NCBI RefSeq assembly: GCF_036345155.1
Contig: NZ_CP107772.1
Coordinates: 9,610,001 to 9,674,000, forward strand
DNA from: Streptomyces sp. NBC_00582
GTDB taxonomy: Bacteria; Actinomycetota; Actinomycetes; Streptomycetales; Streptomycetaceae
Direction: 5' to 3'
Length of the DNA: 64,000 bases
In this document: piece by piece, positions 35,100 through 43,309 of the stretch
Layout of the letters: each line of letters opens with the position of its first letter
Position numbering within the stretch: the first letter of the stretch is position 1
Translations under genes and position numbers: made by a program
Notes under the pieces: generated by a model
What the model saw: the letters and a program-made list of their open reading frames with translations, nothing else
What the model was told of the DNA's origin: nothing
Databases searched by the model: none

Positions 35100-35552
35100 A
35101 TGATCGAGCACCTGGACGGGGCAGTGATACCGACTGGTTTCGACGTACCCGTGGAACCGCTGAGGCGAGCGGCGCACTACACCGGTGAACCCGGATGCAT
35201 CGCCGAGGCCCGCAGCTTCGCCGCGCACTTCGTCGACCAGCTCAGGACCGAGTGGTGCGCGCGCATCGGCGAGCGCGCGAGCGGTGAGGTGATGCTGGTC
35301 GTCAGCGAACTCGTCACCAACGCCGACCGGCACAGCAACGGCCCGTACATCCTGGAGCTCGAAGGCACCGACTCGACCGTCACGGTGTGCGTCTACGACA
35401 GCAGTGACGCGCTGCCCCTGCGGTTCCCCAAGGACCCCCAGCGGGTCGGCCGGCACGGCCTGGAGATCGTGCACGCGGTGGCGGCCGAGGTCACCGCCGA
35501 GCGCGTCCCGGTCGGCAAGCGGGTCCGTGCCCTGCTCACCTTCCGGGACTGA
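35100..35552 (+). CDS. prsL: Anti-sigma/ATP-binding regulatory protein (RsbW-like; PrsL-like)
   Basis: A 150-residue HATPase_c_2 protein with GEVMLVVSELVTNADRHSNG (N box) and GRHGLEIVHAVAAEVTAERV (G box), the core of RsbW/SpoIIAB-type kinases. It is immediately convergent with a SigB-family sigma gene (24-bp gap). Position next to sigma factor, PopR-like regulator and two clpP genes matches the S. coelicolor prsL-sigL-popR-clpP4-clpP3 order as I remember it. It probably binds and inhibits the sigma factor unless neutralised by an anti-anti-sigma factor. Symbol by synteny. Confidence 0.75.
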   Translation: MIEHLDGAVIPTGFDVPVEPLRRAAHYTGEPGCIAEARSFAAHFVDQLRTEWCARIGERASGEVMLVVSELVTNADRHSNGPYILELEGTDSTVTVCVYDSSDALPLRFPKDPQRVGRHGLEIVHAVAAEVTAERVPVGKRVRALLTFRD

Positions 35553-35576
35553 CCGACGCGACCCCGGCCCGTGGGC

Positions 35577-36464
35577 TCAGGCGCAGCCCAGCTCGCCCAG
35601 CATGCCCTCGCGCAACCGGGTGATGATCCGCTTGATCAGCCGCGACACATGCATCTGGGAGCAGCCGAGCTGCTCACCGATCTCCGCCTGGGTGGCCTCC
35701 TCCACGAACCGCAGATGCAGGATCCGCCGATCGCGTTCGCTCAGCTCGGCCATGAGCGGGGCGAGCGACTGGAAGTCCTCGACCAGCCGCAGCCCGTCCT
35801 CCTCCACACCGATGAAGTCCGCGAGCACCGACTCGCCGTTCTCCGGGCCGTCGCCGGTGAGCGCGGCGTCCAGCGAGGAGGAGTTGTAGCCGTTGGCGGC
35901 GATCTGCGCCTCGACCACCTCGTTCTCCGGCAGGTTCATCAGTGTGGCCAGCTCCGCCACGGTGGGCTCCCGGTCGAGGCGGCTCGCCAGCTCGTCGCGC
36001 GCCTTCGCCAGCTCCACCCGCAGCTCCTGCAGCCGCCGCGGCACATGCACCGCCCAGGTGGTGTCCCGGAAGAACCGCTTGATCTCCCCGACGATGTACG
36101 GCAGGGCGAACGAGGTGAACTCCACCTCACGGGAGATCTCGAACCGGTCGATGGCCTTGATCAGACCGATCATCCCGGTCTGGACGATGTCCTCCATGTC
36201 GTCCCCGCGCCCGCGGAACCGTCCGGCCGCGAACCGCACCAGGGACATGTTCATCTCGATGAGGGTGTTGCGGGCGTACTGATACTCGTGCGTGCCCTCT
36301 TCGAGCTCGGTCAGCCGCTTGAAGAACTGGCGGGACAACGCCCGCGCGTCGCGCGGAGCCACGCTCCTCGGGTCCTCGACTCCCGGCAACGATGCTCCAC
36401 CCGTGCTGGTCCCGGCGGTGTCCTCGACGACCTGTGCCTCCGACCCGATCACGGCGGTGTGCAT
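35577..36464 (-). CDS. sigL: SigB/SigF-family RNA polymerase sigma factor (SigL-like)
   Basis: A 295-residue stress/sporulation-type sigma factor with regions 2 to 4: LIEMNMSLVRFAAGRFRGRG, DIVQTGMIGLIKAIDRFEIS (2.2), EFTSFALPYIVGEIKRFFRD (2.4), VHVPRRLQELRVELAKARDE, REPTVAELATLMNLPENEVV (3) and DRRILHLRFVEEATQAEIGE, LGCSQMHVSRLIKRI (4). GGGGAGAGG sits just before ATG 36464. It faces the RsbW-like gene, its presumed anti-sigma factor. The 281 bp to the divergent popR-like gene hold promoters but no gene. Symbol by synteny. Confidence 0.85.
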   Translation of the reverse strand: MHTAVIGSEAQVVEDTAGTSTGGASLPGVEDPRSVAPRDARALSRQFFKRLTELEEGTHEYQYARNTLIEMNMSLVRFAAGRFRGRGDDMEDIVQTGMIGLIKAIDRFEISREVEFTSFALPYIVGEIKRFFRDTTWAVHVPRRLQELRVELAKARDELASRLDREPTVAELATLMNLPENEVVEAQIAANGYNSSSLDAALTGDGPENGESVLADFIGVEEDGLRLVEDFQSLAPLMAELSERDRRILHLRFVEEATQAEIGEQLGCSQMHVSRLIKRIITRLREGMLGELGCA

Positions 36465-36733
36465 GTACCTCTCCCCACGAAAGTCACGGTTCGACGTGTT
36501 CTGTACTCGTTGTGTGAGCGGACACGGATGGGCCCGCTCACGGGGGCGGGTACCCCGTCTTCGCCGGGCCATGCGTCCCGAGGGGAATCCGACGCTCCGG
36601 CGGGACGGGTCCGGCTCGGAGCGGGCCGCTCTCGCCCGGCATCCGCCCCGAACCGTCGTCCGGACCTTGAGCGCCGGCGCCCGATTCCACCGAGGGCGGA
36701 ACGCGCATCCCTTCCCGGCGCGCCCCGGTCTCC

Positions 36734-36739
36734 TAGGCT
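36734..36739 (+). promoter_or_regulatory. Leaderless -10 element of the popR-like gene
   Basis: TAGGCT followed by six nucleotides (GGTGCG) and GTG 36746; identical hexamer and spacing to the MarR gene at 4640. No Shine-Dalgarno. Confidence 0.6.
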
Positions 36740-36745
36740 GGTGCG

Positions 36746-37135
36746 GTGACCGATCAAGCGCCGAACCGAGCCCGAGTGATCCCGCTGCGCCCGCCCGCCG
36801 GACGCCAGGCCCCCGAGCCGCCCGCGCCCCGAGAGCCCCTCTGGCGCGACCTGGTGGGGGACGTCCTGCGCCGTGAACGCCAGTCCCAGGAACGCACGTT
36901 GAAGGACGTCGCCGACGAGGCCCGGATCTCCATGCCGTATCTGTCGGAGGTGGAACGCGGCCGCAAGGAGGCCTCCTCGGAGGTCCTCGCGGCCGCCGCC
37001 CACGCCCTCGGCCTGAGCCTCGCCGACCTGCTCGCCAGGGCCCAGGGCGAACTGGTTCGGCTGGACGGCCGACCGGCCCGTCACCGCCGCACGACGACGA
37101 CCTCCTCGTACGACGGCCTCTGCCTGGTCGCCTGA
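36746..37135 (+). CDS. popR: PopR/ClgR-type XRE regulator of clpP genes
   Basis: A 129-residue DNA-binding protein. After a Pro-rich N-terminus, the HTH spans ~30-95 (LWRDLVGDVLRRERQSQERT, LKDVADEARISMPYLSEVER, GRKEASSEVLAAAAHALGLS), the ClgR/PopR signature. The protein ends CLVA, an ssrA-like hydrophobic degron; PopR in S. lividans is known to be degraded by ClpP1P2 through its C-terminal alanines, which lets clpP3-clpP4 be induced only when the main ClpP is limiting. It converges on the clpP4-like gene with a 7-bp gap, as in that system. Leaderless start. Confidence 0.8.
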   Translation: MTDQAPNRARVIPLRPPAGRQAPEPPAPREPLWRDLVGDVLRRERQSQERTLKDVADEARISMPYLSEVERGRKEASSEVLAAAAHALGLSLADLLARAQGELVRLDGRPARHRRTTTTSSYDGLCLVA

Positions 37136-37142
37136 CGACGAC

Positions 37143-37745
37143 TCACACGCCGACGAGGCGGCGGCTCAGCACCTCGTCGGCCAGGCCGTACGTCACCGCC
37201 TCCGCTGCGGTGAACACCTTGTCGCGGTCCATGTCCGCGCGCAGGGTGGCGAGATCGTGACCGGTGTGCCGGGCGAGCACCTCCTCCACCTGGGCGCGGA
37301 TCCGGACCATCTCCTTGGCCTGCAGCGCCAGATCCGTGACCGTGCCCCGGTGGCCGCCGCTGGCCGGCTGCCCGAGCAGCACGCGCGCGTGCTCCAGCAC
37401 GAACCGGCGGCCCGGATCGCCGCCCGCCAGCAGCACGGCCGCCGTCGACGCCGCCTGCCCGACGCAGAACGTGGAGATCGGCGCCCGGACGAACGTCATC
37501 GTGTCGTAGATCGCCATCAGCGAGGTGAACGAGCCGCCCGGGGAGTTGAGATAGATCGAGATCTCCTGGTCCGGGGCCGCCGACTCCAGATGGAGGAGTT
37601 GCGCGAGGACGACGTTGGCCACCCCGTCGTCGATCTCCGTGCCGAGGAAGATGATCCGCTCCGACAGCAGCCGGCTGAACACGTCGGAGGACCGCTCGCC
37701 GTGCGCGGTCCGCTCGACGACGTACGGAATCGTGTAGTTCCCCAT
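37143..37745 (-). CDS. clpP4: ClpP4-like subunit lacking the catalytic histidine
   Basis: A 200-residue ClpP-fold protein. It keeps the core [19 protein letters not shown], the Ser in [17 protein letters not shown] (S100) and an Asp in the [12 protein letters not shown] segment, but the HARVLLGQP block has Gly125 where active ClpP proteins have the triad His (MIHQP). It is thus unlikely to be an independent peptidase and may act as a structural or regulatory partner of ClpP3 in a mixed tetradecamer. ATG 37745 follows the clpP3 stop by one nucleotide, indicating coupling. Confidence 0.9.
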   Translation of the reverse strand: MGNYTIPYVVERTAHGERSSDVFSRLLSERIIFLGTEIDDGVANVVLAQLLHLESAAPDQEISIYLNSPGGSFTSLMAIYDTMTFVRAPISTFCVGQAASTAAVLLAGGDPGRRFVLEHARVLLGQPASGGHRGTVTDLALQAKEMVRIRAQVEEVLARHTGHDLATLRADMDRDKVFTAAEAVTYGLADEVLSRRLVGV

Positions 37746-37746
37746 G

Positions 37747-38385
37747 TCACAGCCCCATCCGTCGCCGTGCCGGGGCGGGTCGGACGTCGGCGAGCGACTC
37801 CACCACCCGGTCCACGATGCCGTACTCCCTGGCCTGCTCCGCCGTGAACCAGCGGTCGCGGTCGCCGTCCCGCGAGATCGTCTCGGGTGTCTGCCCGGTG
37901 TGCTCGGCGGTGATCCGCTCGATGGTCCGCTTGGTGAACTCGAGGTTCTCCGCCTGGATCTCGATGTCGGCCGTGGTGCCGCCGATGCCGGCCGAAGGCT
38001 GGTGCATCATGACGCGCGCGTTCGGCAGCGCGTACCGCTTGCCGGGTGCCCCGACGCTCAGCAGGAACTGGCCCATGCTCGCCGCGAAGCCCAGGGCGAG
38101 CGTCGAGACGTCGTTGGGGATCAGCCGCATGGTGTCGTAGACGGCCAGCCCCGCGTGCACCGAACCGCCCGGACTGTTGACGAACAGGGCGATGTCGGTG
38201 TGCGGGTCCTCCGCCGAGAGGATCAGCAGCTGGGCGCAGACCCGGTTCGCCGACACCTCGTCGACCTGGGTGCCCAGCAGCACGATCCGCTGGGCGAGCA
38301 GCTGGGCGGCGAGATGGTCGTCGAACCGGGTGGGCAGGGTGTCGCCCTCCTCGGCCCGGGGCGCGAGCGTGGTCGGTGGCGTCAT
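37747..38385 (-). CDS. clpP3: ClpP3-like ATP-dependent protease proteolytic subunit
   Basis: A 212-residue ClpP with complete triad: S103 in [12 protein letters not shown]128 in VMMHQPSAG and D173 in [27 protein letters not shown] forms the oxyanion strand. ATG 38385 has GAGGAC seven nucleotides upstream; a start at 38424 would add a 13-residue Pro-rich extension. First gene of the clpP3-clpP4 operon, preceded by a palindrome matching the PopR box. The product would work with ClpX/ClpC ATPases. Confidence 0.92.
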   Translation of the reverse strand: MTPPTTLAPRAEEGDTLPTRFDDHLAAQLLAQRIVLLGTQVDEVSANRVCAQLLILSAEDPHTDIALFVNSPGGSVHAGLAVYDTMRLIPNDVSTLALGFAASMGQFLLSVGAPGKRYALPNARVMMHQPSAGIGGTTADIEIQAENLEFTKRTIERITAEHTGQTPETISRDGDRDRWFTAEQAREYGIVDRVVESLADVRPAPARRRMGL

Positions 38386-38455
38386 CGGTTGTCCTCGTGG
38401 TCGCGGGGATGCCGTCGCCCCCACTGTCGACCGCGCGCGACGTCCTCGGCCGGTT

Positions 38456-38474
38456 TCTCTGCCCGCGGCAGATC
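38456..38474. promoter_or_regulatory. PopR-box-like palindrome upstream of clpP3
   Basis: TCTCTGCC-CGC-GGCAGATC matches the PopR operator I recall for S. lividans (TGTCTGCC-3N-GGCAGACA) at 13 of 16 positions, including the entire CTGCC/GGCAG core. It is 71 bp before the clpP3 start, in the 110-bp gap after the epoxide hydrolase gene. A half-site GGCAGAGAC follows at 38482-38490. Confidence 0.75.
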
Positions 38475-38495
38475 AGCCCTCGGCAGAGACCCCGC

Positions 38496-39701
38496 TCAGC
38501 CCTTCTCGCGCAGGTGCCGGAAGAACGCCCGTACGTCGTCCACCAGCAGATCGGGCTCCTCCATCGCGGCGAAATGGCCGCCGCGGTCGAACTCCGTCCA
38601 GCGCACCAGGTTCTCCGTGCGCTCCGCCCGGGCCCGCAGCGGGATCTGCGGCTCCGCCGGGAACAGCGCGAGCGCCGTCGGGGCGGCGGACGGCTCCTGC
38701 GGCGCGGCCGTCCGGCCGGAGACCGGGTGCTGTCGCTCGTAGTAGATCCGCGCCGACGAACCGGCCGTCCCGGTCAGCCAGTACAGCATCACGTTCGTGA
38801 GCAGCCGGTCCCGGTCGACCGCCTCCTCCGGCAGCTCCTCCGAGTCCGTCCACTCGCGGAACTTCTCGACGATCCAGGCGAGTTGCCCCACCGGCGAGTC
38901 GGTCAGGCCGTACGCCAGGGTCTGCGGACGGGTGGCCTGCTGGACGGCGTAGCCGATGCCCTCCGCCGAGAACGCCGCCCACCGGCGCCACGACTCCAGC
39001 GCCCGCTCCCGCTCCCCGGGGCCCATGGCGTCCAGCTCCCGCGGCGTGGGCTCCCGGGTGGCCTGAGCACCCGGCAGCAGGGTGAGATGCACGCCGATGA
39101 CCCGGCCGGTGTGGGCGCGGCCCAGCTCACGGGAGATCGCCGCACCCCAGTCGCCGCCCTGCGCCCCGAACCGCTCGTGACCCAGCCGGGTCATCAGCTC
39201 GGCCCACGCGTCCGCGACCCGGGCCGCCTCCCAGCCCGCGCCGGTGACCGGCCCGGAGAGCCCGAACCCCGGGATGCCCGGGACGACGACATGGAAGGCG
39301 TCGGCCGGGTCCCCGCCGTGCGCCGCCGGGTCGGCGAGCGGCCCCACCACGTCCAGGAACTCCACGATCGAGCCGGGCCAGCCATGGGTGAGGATCAGCG
39401 GGGTCGCGTCCGGCTCGGGGGAGCGCACCTGCGCGAAGTGGACGTTCGTGCCGTCGATCGTGGTCGTGAACTGCGGCCACGCGTTCAGCCGCGCCTCGGC
39501 CGCCCGCCAGTCGTACTCCTCGCGCCAGTACCGGACCAGCTCGCGCAGATAGTCGCCCGGCACGCCGTACGCCCAGCCGGTGGCGGGCAGTCCCTCGGGC
39601 CAGCGGGTGCGGTCGAGCCGGTCGTACAGGTCGTCGAGGTCGCTCTGCGGGATGTCGAGGCGGAAGGGCCGGATGCCGCTGTCTGCGGTCGATGACGTCA
39701 T
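38496..39701 (-). CDS. Epoxide hydrolase (EHN domain, alpha/beta hydrolase)
   Basis: A 401-residue hydrolase with an N-terminal EHN domain (RPFRLDIPQSDLDDLYDRLD, WAYGVPGDYLRELVRYWREE) and an alpha/beta hydrolase core: LILTHGWPGSIVEFLDVVGP (oxyanion HGWPG), FGAQGGDWGAAISRELG (nucleophile Asp), and FDRGGHFAAMEEPDLLVDDV (catalytic His). It resembles microsomal-type epoxide hydrolases and related juvenile-hormone hydrolases. TAGCAT lies eight nucleotides before ATG 39701, so the leader is at most a few bases. Substrate unknown. Confidence 0.9.
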   Translation of the reverse strand: MTSSTADSGIRPFRLDIPQSDLDDLYDRLDRTRWPEGLPATGWAYGVPGDYLRELVRYWREEYDWRAAEARLNAWPQFTTTIDGTNVHFAQVRSPEPDATPLILTHGWPGSIVEFLDVVGPLADPAAHGGDPADAFHVVVPGIPGFGLSGPVTGAGWEAARVADAWAELMTRLGHERFGAQGGDWGAAISRELGRAHTGRVIGVHLTLLPGAQATREPTPRELDAMGPGERERALESWRRWAAFSAEGIGYAVQQATRPQTLAYGLTDSPVGQLAWIVEKFREWTDSEELPEEAVDRDRLLTNVMLYWLTGTAGSSARIYYERQHPVSGRTAAPQEPSAAPTALALFPAEPQIPLRARAERTENLVRWTEFDRGGHFAAMEEPDLLVDDVRAFFRHLREKG

Positions 39702-39825
39702 GGGACCGGATGCTAGTTCGGCGCGTCGATGCGGCCATCCGGATTGTTTCCGGCCCGACCGATGAGTTCCCGGGCGCCGCCCGGTCGACACTGGTGACCG
39801 CGTTCCACGCCCCAGGAGGGACCTC

Positions 39826-40308
39826 ATGACCACCGACGGATTCACCACGTGCCTCTGGTTCGACGGCCAGGCCGAGGAGGCCGCCCACCACTACGTGTCG
39901 ATCTTCAAGAACGCCAGTGTCGGTCGCGTGGCCCGCTACACCGAGGCCGGACCCGGCCCCGCCGGCACCGTGGTGACGGTGGAGTTCACCGCCAACGGCC
40001 AGAAGTTCGTCGCGCTCAACGGTGGCCCGGAGTTCAAGTTCACCGAGGCGATCTCCTTCCAGATCGACTGCGCCGACCAGGAGGAGATCGACTACTACTG
40101 GACCAGGCTCACCGAGGACGGCGGCGAGCCCGGCCCCTGCGGCTGGCTGAAGGACAAGTACGGCGTGTCCTGGCAGGTCGTCCCGAGCGAACTCATCCCC
40201 ATGGTCACCGACACCGACCAGGAGAAGGCCGCCCGCGCCATGAAGGCCATGCTCTCCATGGGCAAGCTCGACATCGCCGCCCTGCGCAAGGCCTACGACG
40301 GGGAGTAG
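39826..40308 (+). CDS. VOC-superfamily protein, PhnB/3-demethylubiquinone-methyltransferase-like fold
   Basis: A 160-residue protein with FTTCLWFDGQAEEAAHHYVS, IDCADQEEIDYYWTRLTEDG and CGWLKDKYGVSWQVVPSELI, the signature of the PhnB-like glyoxalase fold. These are metal-binding-fold proteins without an established reaction. AGGAGGGACCTC before ATG 39826 is an optimal RBS. Divergent from the epoxide hydrolase. Confidence 0.88.
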   Translation: MTTDGFTTCLWFDGQAEEAAHHYVSIFKNASVGRVARYTEAGPGPAGTVVTVEFTANGQKFVALNGGPEFKFTEAISFQIDCADQEEIDYYWTRLTEDGGEPGPCGWLKDKYGVSWQVVPSELIPMVTDTDQEKAARAMKAMLSMGKLDIAALRKAYDGE

Positions 40309-40332
40309 TGCCGGCCGCACGGCGAGGGCGCG

Positions 40333-41238
40333 CTACCGGGCCCGGGCCTCCGTGAGGATCTCCTTGATCACATGCCGGGAGCTCTCCGCCAGCGGCGGGT
40401 TGGTCTCCCAGTAGTACGGCAACTGGATCAGCGAGATCGACAGGGCCCAGCCCCGTCCGCGCGCCCACTCGTCGTCGTCCGCGCCCACCGCCTCCCGGAA
40501 CGTGTGGCGCGCCGAGGCGGGCAGCAGGTTCCAGGCGGGGATGAGGTCCACGGCCGGATCGCCCACGCCCACACAGCCGAAGTCGATCACGGCCGTCAGT
40601 CGCCCGCCCGTGACCAGCACGTTCCCGGGTGAGAGATCACCGTGCGTCCACACCGGCGGCACCGTCCGCCCCGGCACCCGCAGCGCCTCCTCCCACAGCG
40701 CGGTGACCGCGTCGGTGTCGATCCGCCCCCGCAACTGCGCGATCGCGTCCCGGGTGTAGCCGTCCCGCTCGCTCAACGGCCCGCCCCGGTGGCTCGGCGG
40801 CCCGCCCCGGGCGTCGACCTCGCGCAGGCCCGCGACGAACGCCCCGAGGTCCGCCGCCAGCGACTGCGGCTCCTCGACGGCCCCTGCCACCGGATTACGG
40901 CCGTCCAGCCAGCCGTAGACGGACCACGGCCAGGGGAAGCCCTCGCCCGGGGCGCCCTCCGCCAGCGGCACCGGCGCCGCGACCCGCAGGCCGGGGCCCA
41001 GCCGGGCCAGCCAGTGCTGCTCGCGCGCCACGTTCTCCACCGCGCCGGGGCGCCGGGGCAGCCTGACCACCTTGTCGGTGCCCAGCCGGAACATCGCGTT
41101 CTCCGTCCCGGACGACGCCAGCCGCCGTACGGCCAGTCCCGCCCAGCGCGGGAACTGGGCGGCGATCAGCCGGCTCACCAGCGGGGCGTCGGCATCGACC
41201 TCGTCGGGGTGCATCCTGCGGGCGGTCATGCGGATCAT
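40333..41238 (-). CDS. Aminoglycoside phosphotransferase-family kinase
   Basis: About 301 residues (ATG 41238; ATG 41229 and 41217 are alternatives, none with a clear RBS). It has the APH fold: MFRLGTDKVVRLPRRPGAVE (ATP-binding Lys), WTHGDLSPGNVLVTGGRLTA (HGDxxxxN catalytic loop) and VIDFGCVGVGDPAVDLIPAW (metal-binding DFG-like). Such genes are commonly annotated as resistance kinases, but this branch mostly phosphorylates unknown metabolites. It lies upstream of, and is separated by a strong terminator from, the 2-MIB operon. Confidence 0.88.
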   Translation of the reverse strand: MIRMTARRMHPDEVDADAPLVSRLIAAQFPRWAGLAVRRLASSGTENAMFRLGTDKVVRLPRRPGAVENVAREQHWLARLGPGLRVAAPVPLAEGAPGEGFPWPWSVYGWLDGRNPVAGAVEEPQSLAADLGAFVAGLREVDARGGPPSHRGGPLSERDGYTRDAIAQLRGRIDTDAVTALWEEALRVPGRTVPPVWTHGDLSPGNVLVTGGRLTAVIDFGCVGVGDPAVDLIPAWNLLPASARHTFREAVGADDDEWARGRGWALSISLIQLPYYWETNPPLAESSRHVIKEILTEARAR

Positions 41239-41291
41239 TGCAACGGATCGACGACCGCCCTGTCCAAGGGAATTACGCCCCGGCACATACG

Positions 41292-41328
41292 GCGGCGCCC
41301 GCCCCAGGGAGGGGGAGGCGGGCGCCGC
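41292..41328 (-). terminator. Intrinsic terminator of the 2-MIB operon
   Basis: GCGGCGCCCGCC (41292-41303) pairs perfectly over 12 bp with GGCGGGCGCCGC (41317-41328) around a 13-nt loop. It starts nine bases past the methyltransferase stop codon on the minus strand, and lies before the phosphotransferase start. No U-tract. Confidence 0.8.
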
Positions 41329-41336
41329 GGGACACC

Positions 41337-42209
41337 TCAGACCCGGTCGGCCACGATCATCAGATACTGGAAACTGCCGTTCTTGTAGGCGGTCAGGAAC
41401 GTGTCCTCGATGCCGGTGACCAGATGGTCGGCCTGCCGGCGCAACTCCCAGTACGGGATGGCCGCCGCGGTGAGGTCCTCCACATGGACCGGCACCAGAC
41501 GGTTGTCCGCCATCGCCCGGAAGTACCGCGAGCGGGGGTGGATGTCGCAGATGTAGTGCGCGTTGATGAGCGACACCTCACGCGAGGCCTGCCCGTACGT
41601 GTCGTTGTAGCAGCCGGTGATGACGACGTAGCGCCCGCCGCGGCGCAGCAGCCGGGAGTGCTCGGCGAACAGCAGGTCCAGCTCGACGTACATGCTCGAC
41701 TCGTTGTTCCAGGAGGCCGCGTACGCGCCCGTCTCCAGTCCCGTGTCGAGCATGTTGCGGTGGTGGTAGCGCACCTTGTCGTCGATGCCCCGCTTGCGGG
41801 CCTGCCCGTTGGCGAACTCGGCCTGCTTGGCGGAGATCGTCACTCCGTCCGCGTGGCAGCCGTAGCGCAGATTCGCCGTGACACTGCCGCCGCCGCGCCC
41901 GCACCCGGCGTCGAAGACCCGGTCGGACGGGGTGAGCGGGCCGAGCCGGGAGGCGAGCAGCTCCGCCTGGGCGTGCTCCAGCCGGTGCAGCTCGGTGGTG
42001 ATCCGCTCCTTGCGCAGCTCGGGGTCGGGCTCGTCGAGCACCGACCAGTCGGCGTCACCGACGCCGTAGTGATGGTGGTAGAGATCGTCGATCCGGCCCA
42101 GTTCGAGGTTGACCGGGTTCTCCTCCGCGTTCCAGTAGTCCGCCACCCGGTCCTGGTAGACGGACTGGGTCGGCAGCTCGATGGACTCGGTCAGAGCCTC
42201 GGGGGTCAT
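41337..42209 (-). CDS. Geranyl diphosphate 2-C-methyltransferase
   Basis: A 290-residue SAM-dependent methyltransferase that makes 2-methyl-GPP, the precursor of 2-methylisoborneol. SAM motif I is VFDAGCGRGGGSVTANLRYG; VDGVTIS-type motif II reads ADGVTISAKQAEFANGQARK; ESSMYVELDLLFAEHSRLLR and IPYWELRRQADHLVTG are shared with characterised GPP methyltransferases. The N-terminal YWNAEENPVNLELGRIDDLY is also family-specific. AGGAG lies a little far (12 nt) upstream of ATG 42209. Last gene of the operon, 59 bp after the synthase. Confidence 0.93.
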   Translation of the reverse strand: MTPEALTESIELPTQSVYQDRVADYWNAEENPVNLELGRIDDLYHHHYGVGDADWSVLDEPDPELRKERITTELHRLEHAQAELLASRLGPLTPSDRVFDAGCGRGGGSVTANLRYGCHADGVTISAKQAEFANGQARKRGIDDKVRYHHRNMLDTGLETGAYAASWNNESSMYVELDLLFAEHSRLLRRGGRYVVITGCYNDTYGQASREVSLINAHYICDIHPRSRYFRAMADNRLVPVHVEDLTAAAIPYWELRRQADHLVTGIEDTFLTAYKNGSFQYLMIVADRV

Positions 42210-42268
42210 GGTCAACGGTGACTCCTTGCGTGGCGGTACGTGAGGAACGGTCGAGAGAAGATCGCTTG

Positions 42269-43309
42269 TCACCAGTAGTGAGGCAGCGAGTAGCGGTGGG
42301 TGTTGGTGGCATGCCACTCGTGGTTGCCGGCCACCCAGTCCGACAGACCCTTGAGGTAGCGCTCGACGAGCGGCGAGGTCGCGGCGAGGACCGCCGACTC
42401 CGACTCGAACGCGTCCATGACCTCGTTGTGGATGTCGACCGACTTCAGATAGGCGGCCTTCAGCCCGCGCCGGTCGTTGGCGGCCACGACCTGCGGCAGG
42501 TTGAGATGGGTGGGATCGGACGCCAGCTCCTTGGTGAAGGAGTACAGGTCGTTGACGATCGTGGTGGCGTTGCAGGCGAGCGCCGTGACCCGCTGGATCT
42601 CCGGGCGGGCGTAGAGCTGCTCGGGCAGTTCGTAGCCGTCGACCGCGTCCACGATCGACAGACAGGGCCGGAAGTTGTTGAACTGCCGCATCACCAGGTA
42701 CTCCCAGACCTGGGGCCGGTACCCGGTCTCCATCCAGGCCGCCTCGCCGAGGTAGCCCAGATGGAGCCGCGCCATGTCGTGCACGAACCGGTCGGTCTGG
42801 CTGGGGGTCGCCAGGGCCGCGTAGTCCTTCAGCGCCCAGAAGTACGAGCGCAGCGGACCGTCGGCCTGCATGCCCCGCGCCCACTGCTCCTGGTGCGCGG
42901 GCGGACCGTGGAAGGGGTCGAGCGCCGACTGCGCCAGGATCAGCCGGCCGGCGAGCCCGCTGCGGGAGCCGCCCCGGCCCTCGTCCTCCTCGCAGTAGCA
43001 GCTGTCCACGACGTTCTCCGCCAGCAGCAGCTTGCCCGCCGCCGTCAGCCGGTCCAGATCGGCGCCGCCCGGATGCTGCAGGACCACCGCCCGGCCGAAC
43101 TGGAACCCCGCGAAGTCGCCGTTCCACGCCGTCGGGAACAGGTCCAGGCCGCGGGCCCACTCCTCGAGCCGGCGGTCGACCTCGGCCGCCTTCTCCGGGT
43201 CGGCGGGCGCGACCTCCCGGTACCGCAGCCCGGGGATCGCCCCGCTCCTTCGGGCCGTCAGGCTCGCGGCGAGGTTCGGTGGCCCCGGCAGCCCGCTTGC
43301 CGCCGTCAC
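42269..43309 (-). CDS. 2-methylisoborneol synthase (terpene cyclase, encapsulin cargo)
   Basis: A 346-residue class I terpene cyclase turning 2-methyl-GPP into 2-methylisoborneol, the earthy-musty odorant. The NSE metal triad is intact (NDLYSFTKE, 253-261). The Asp-rich motif reads VDSCYCEED (101-109) instead of the usual DDCYCED, so its second Asp is Ser. The N-terminal disordered segment is only about 40 residues, whereas S. coelicolor's enzyme carries roughly 100; that segment is the encapsulin-targeting region in family 2B systems. GTG 43309 overlaps the encapsulin TGA by four nucleotides, so synthesis is coupled. Confidence 0.92.
   Translation of the reverse strand: MTAASGLPGPPNLAASLTARRSGAIPGLRYREVAPADPEKAAEVDRRLEEWARGLDLFPTAWNGDFAGFQFGRAVVLQHPGGADLDRLTAAGKLLLAENVVDSCYCEEDEGRGGSRSGLAGRLILAQSALDPFHGPPAHQEQWARGMQADGPLRSYFWALKDYAALATPSQTDRFVHDMARLHLGYLGEAAWMETGYRPQVWEYLVMRQFNNFRPCLSIVDAVDGYELPEQLYARPEIQRVTALACNATTIVNDLYSFTKELASDPTHLNLPQVVAANDRRGLKAAYLKSVDIHNEVMDAFESESAVLAATSPLVERYLKGLSDWVAGNHEWHATNTHRYSLPHYW

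Noticed and set aside
40333..41238. Clinically relevant aminoglycoside resistance gene
   Set aside because: It has only the general APH fold and no residues I can tie to a specific drug-modifying group.
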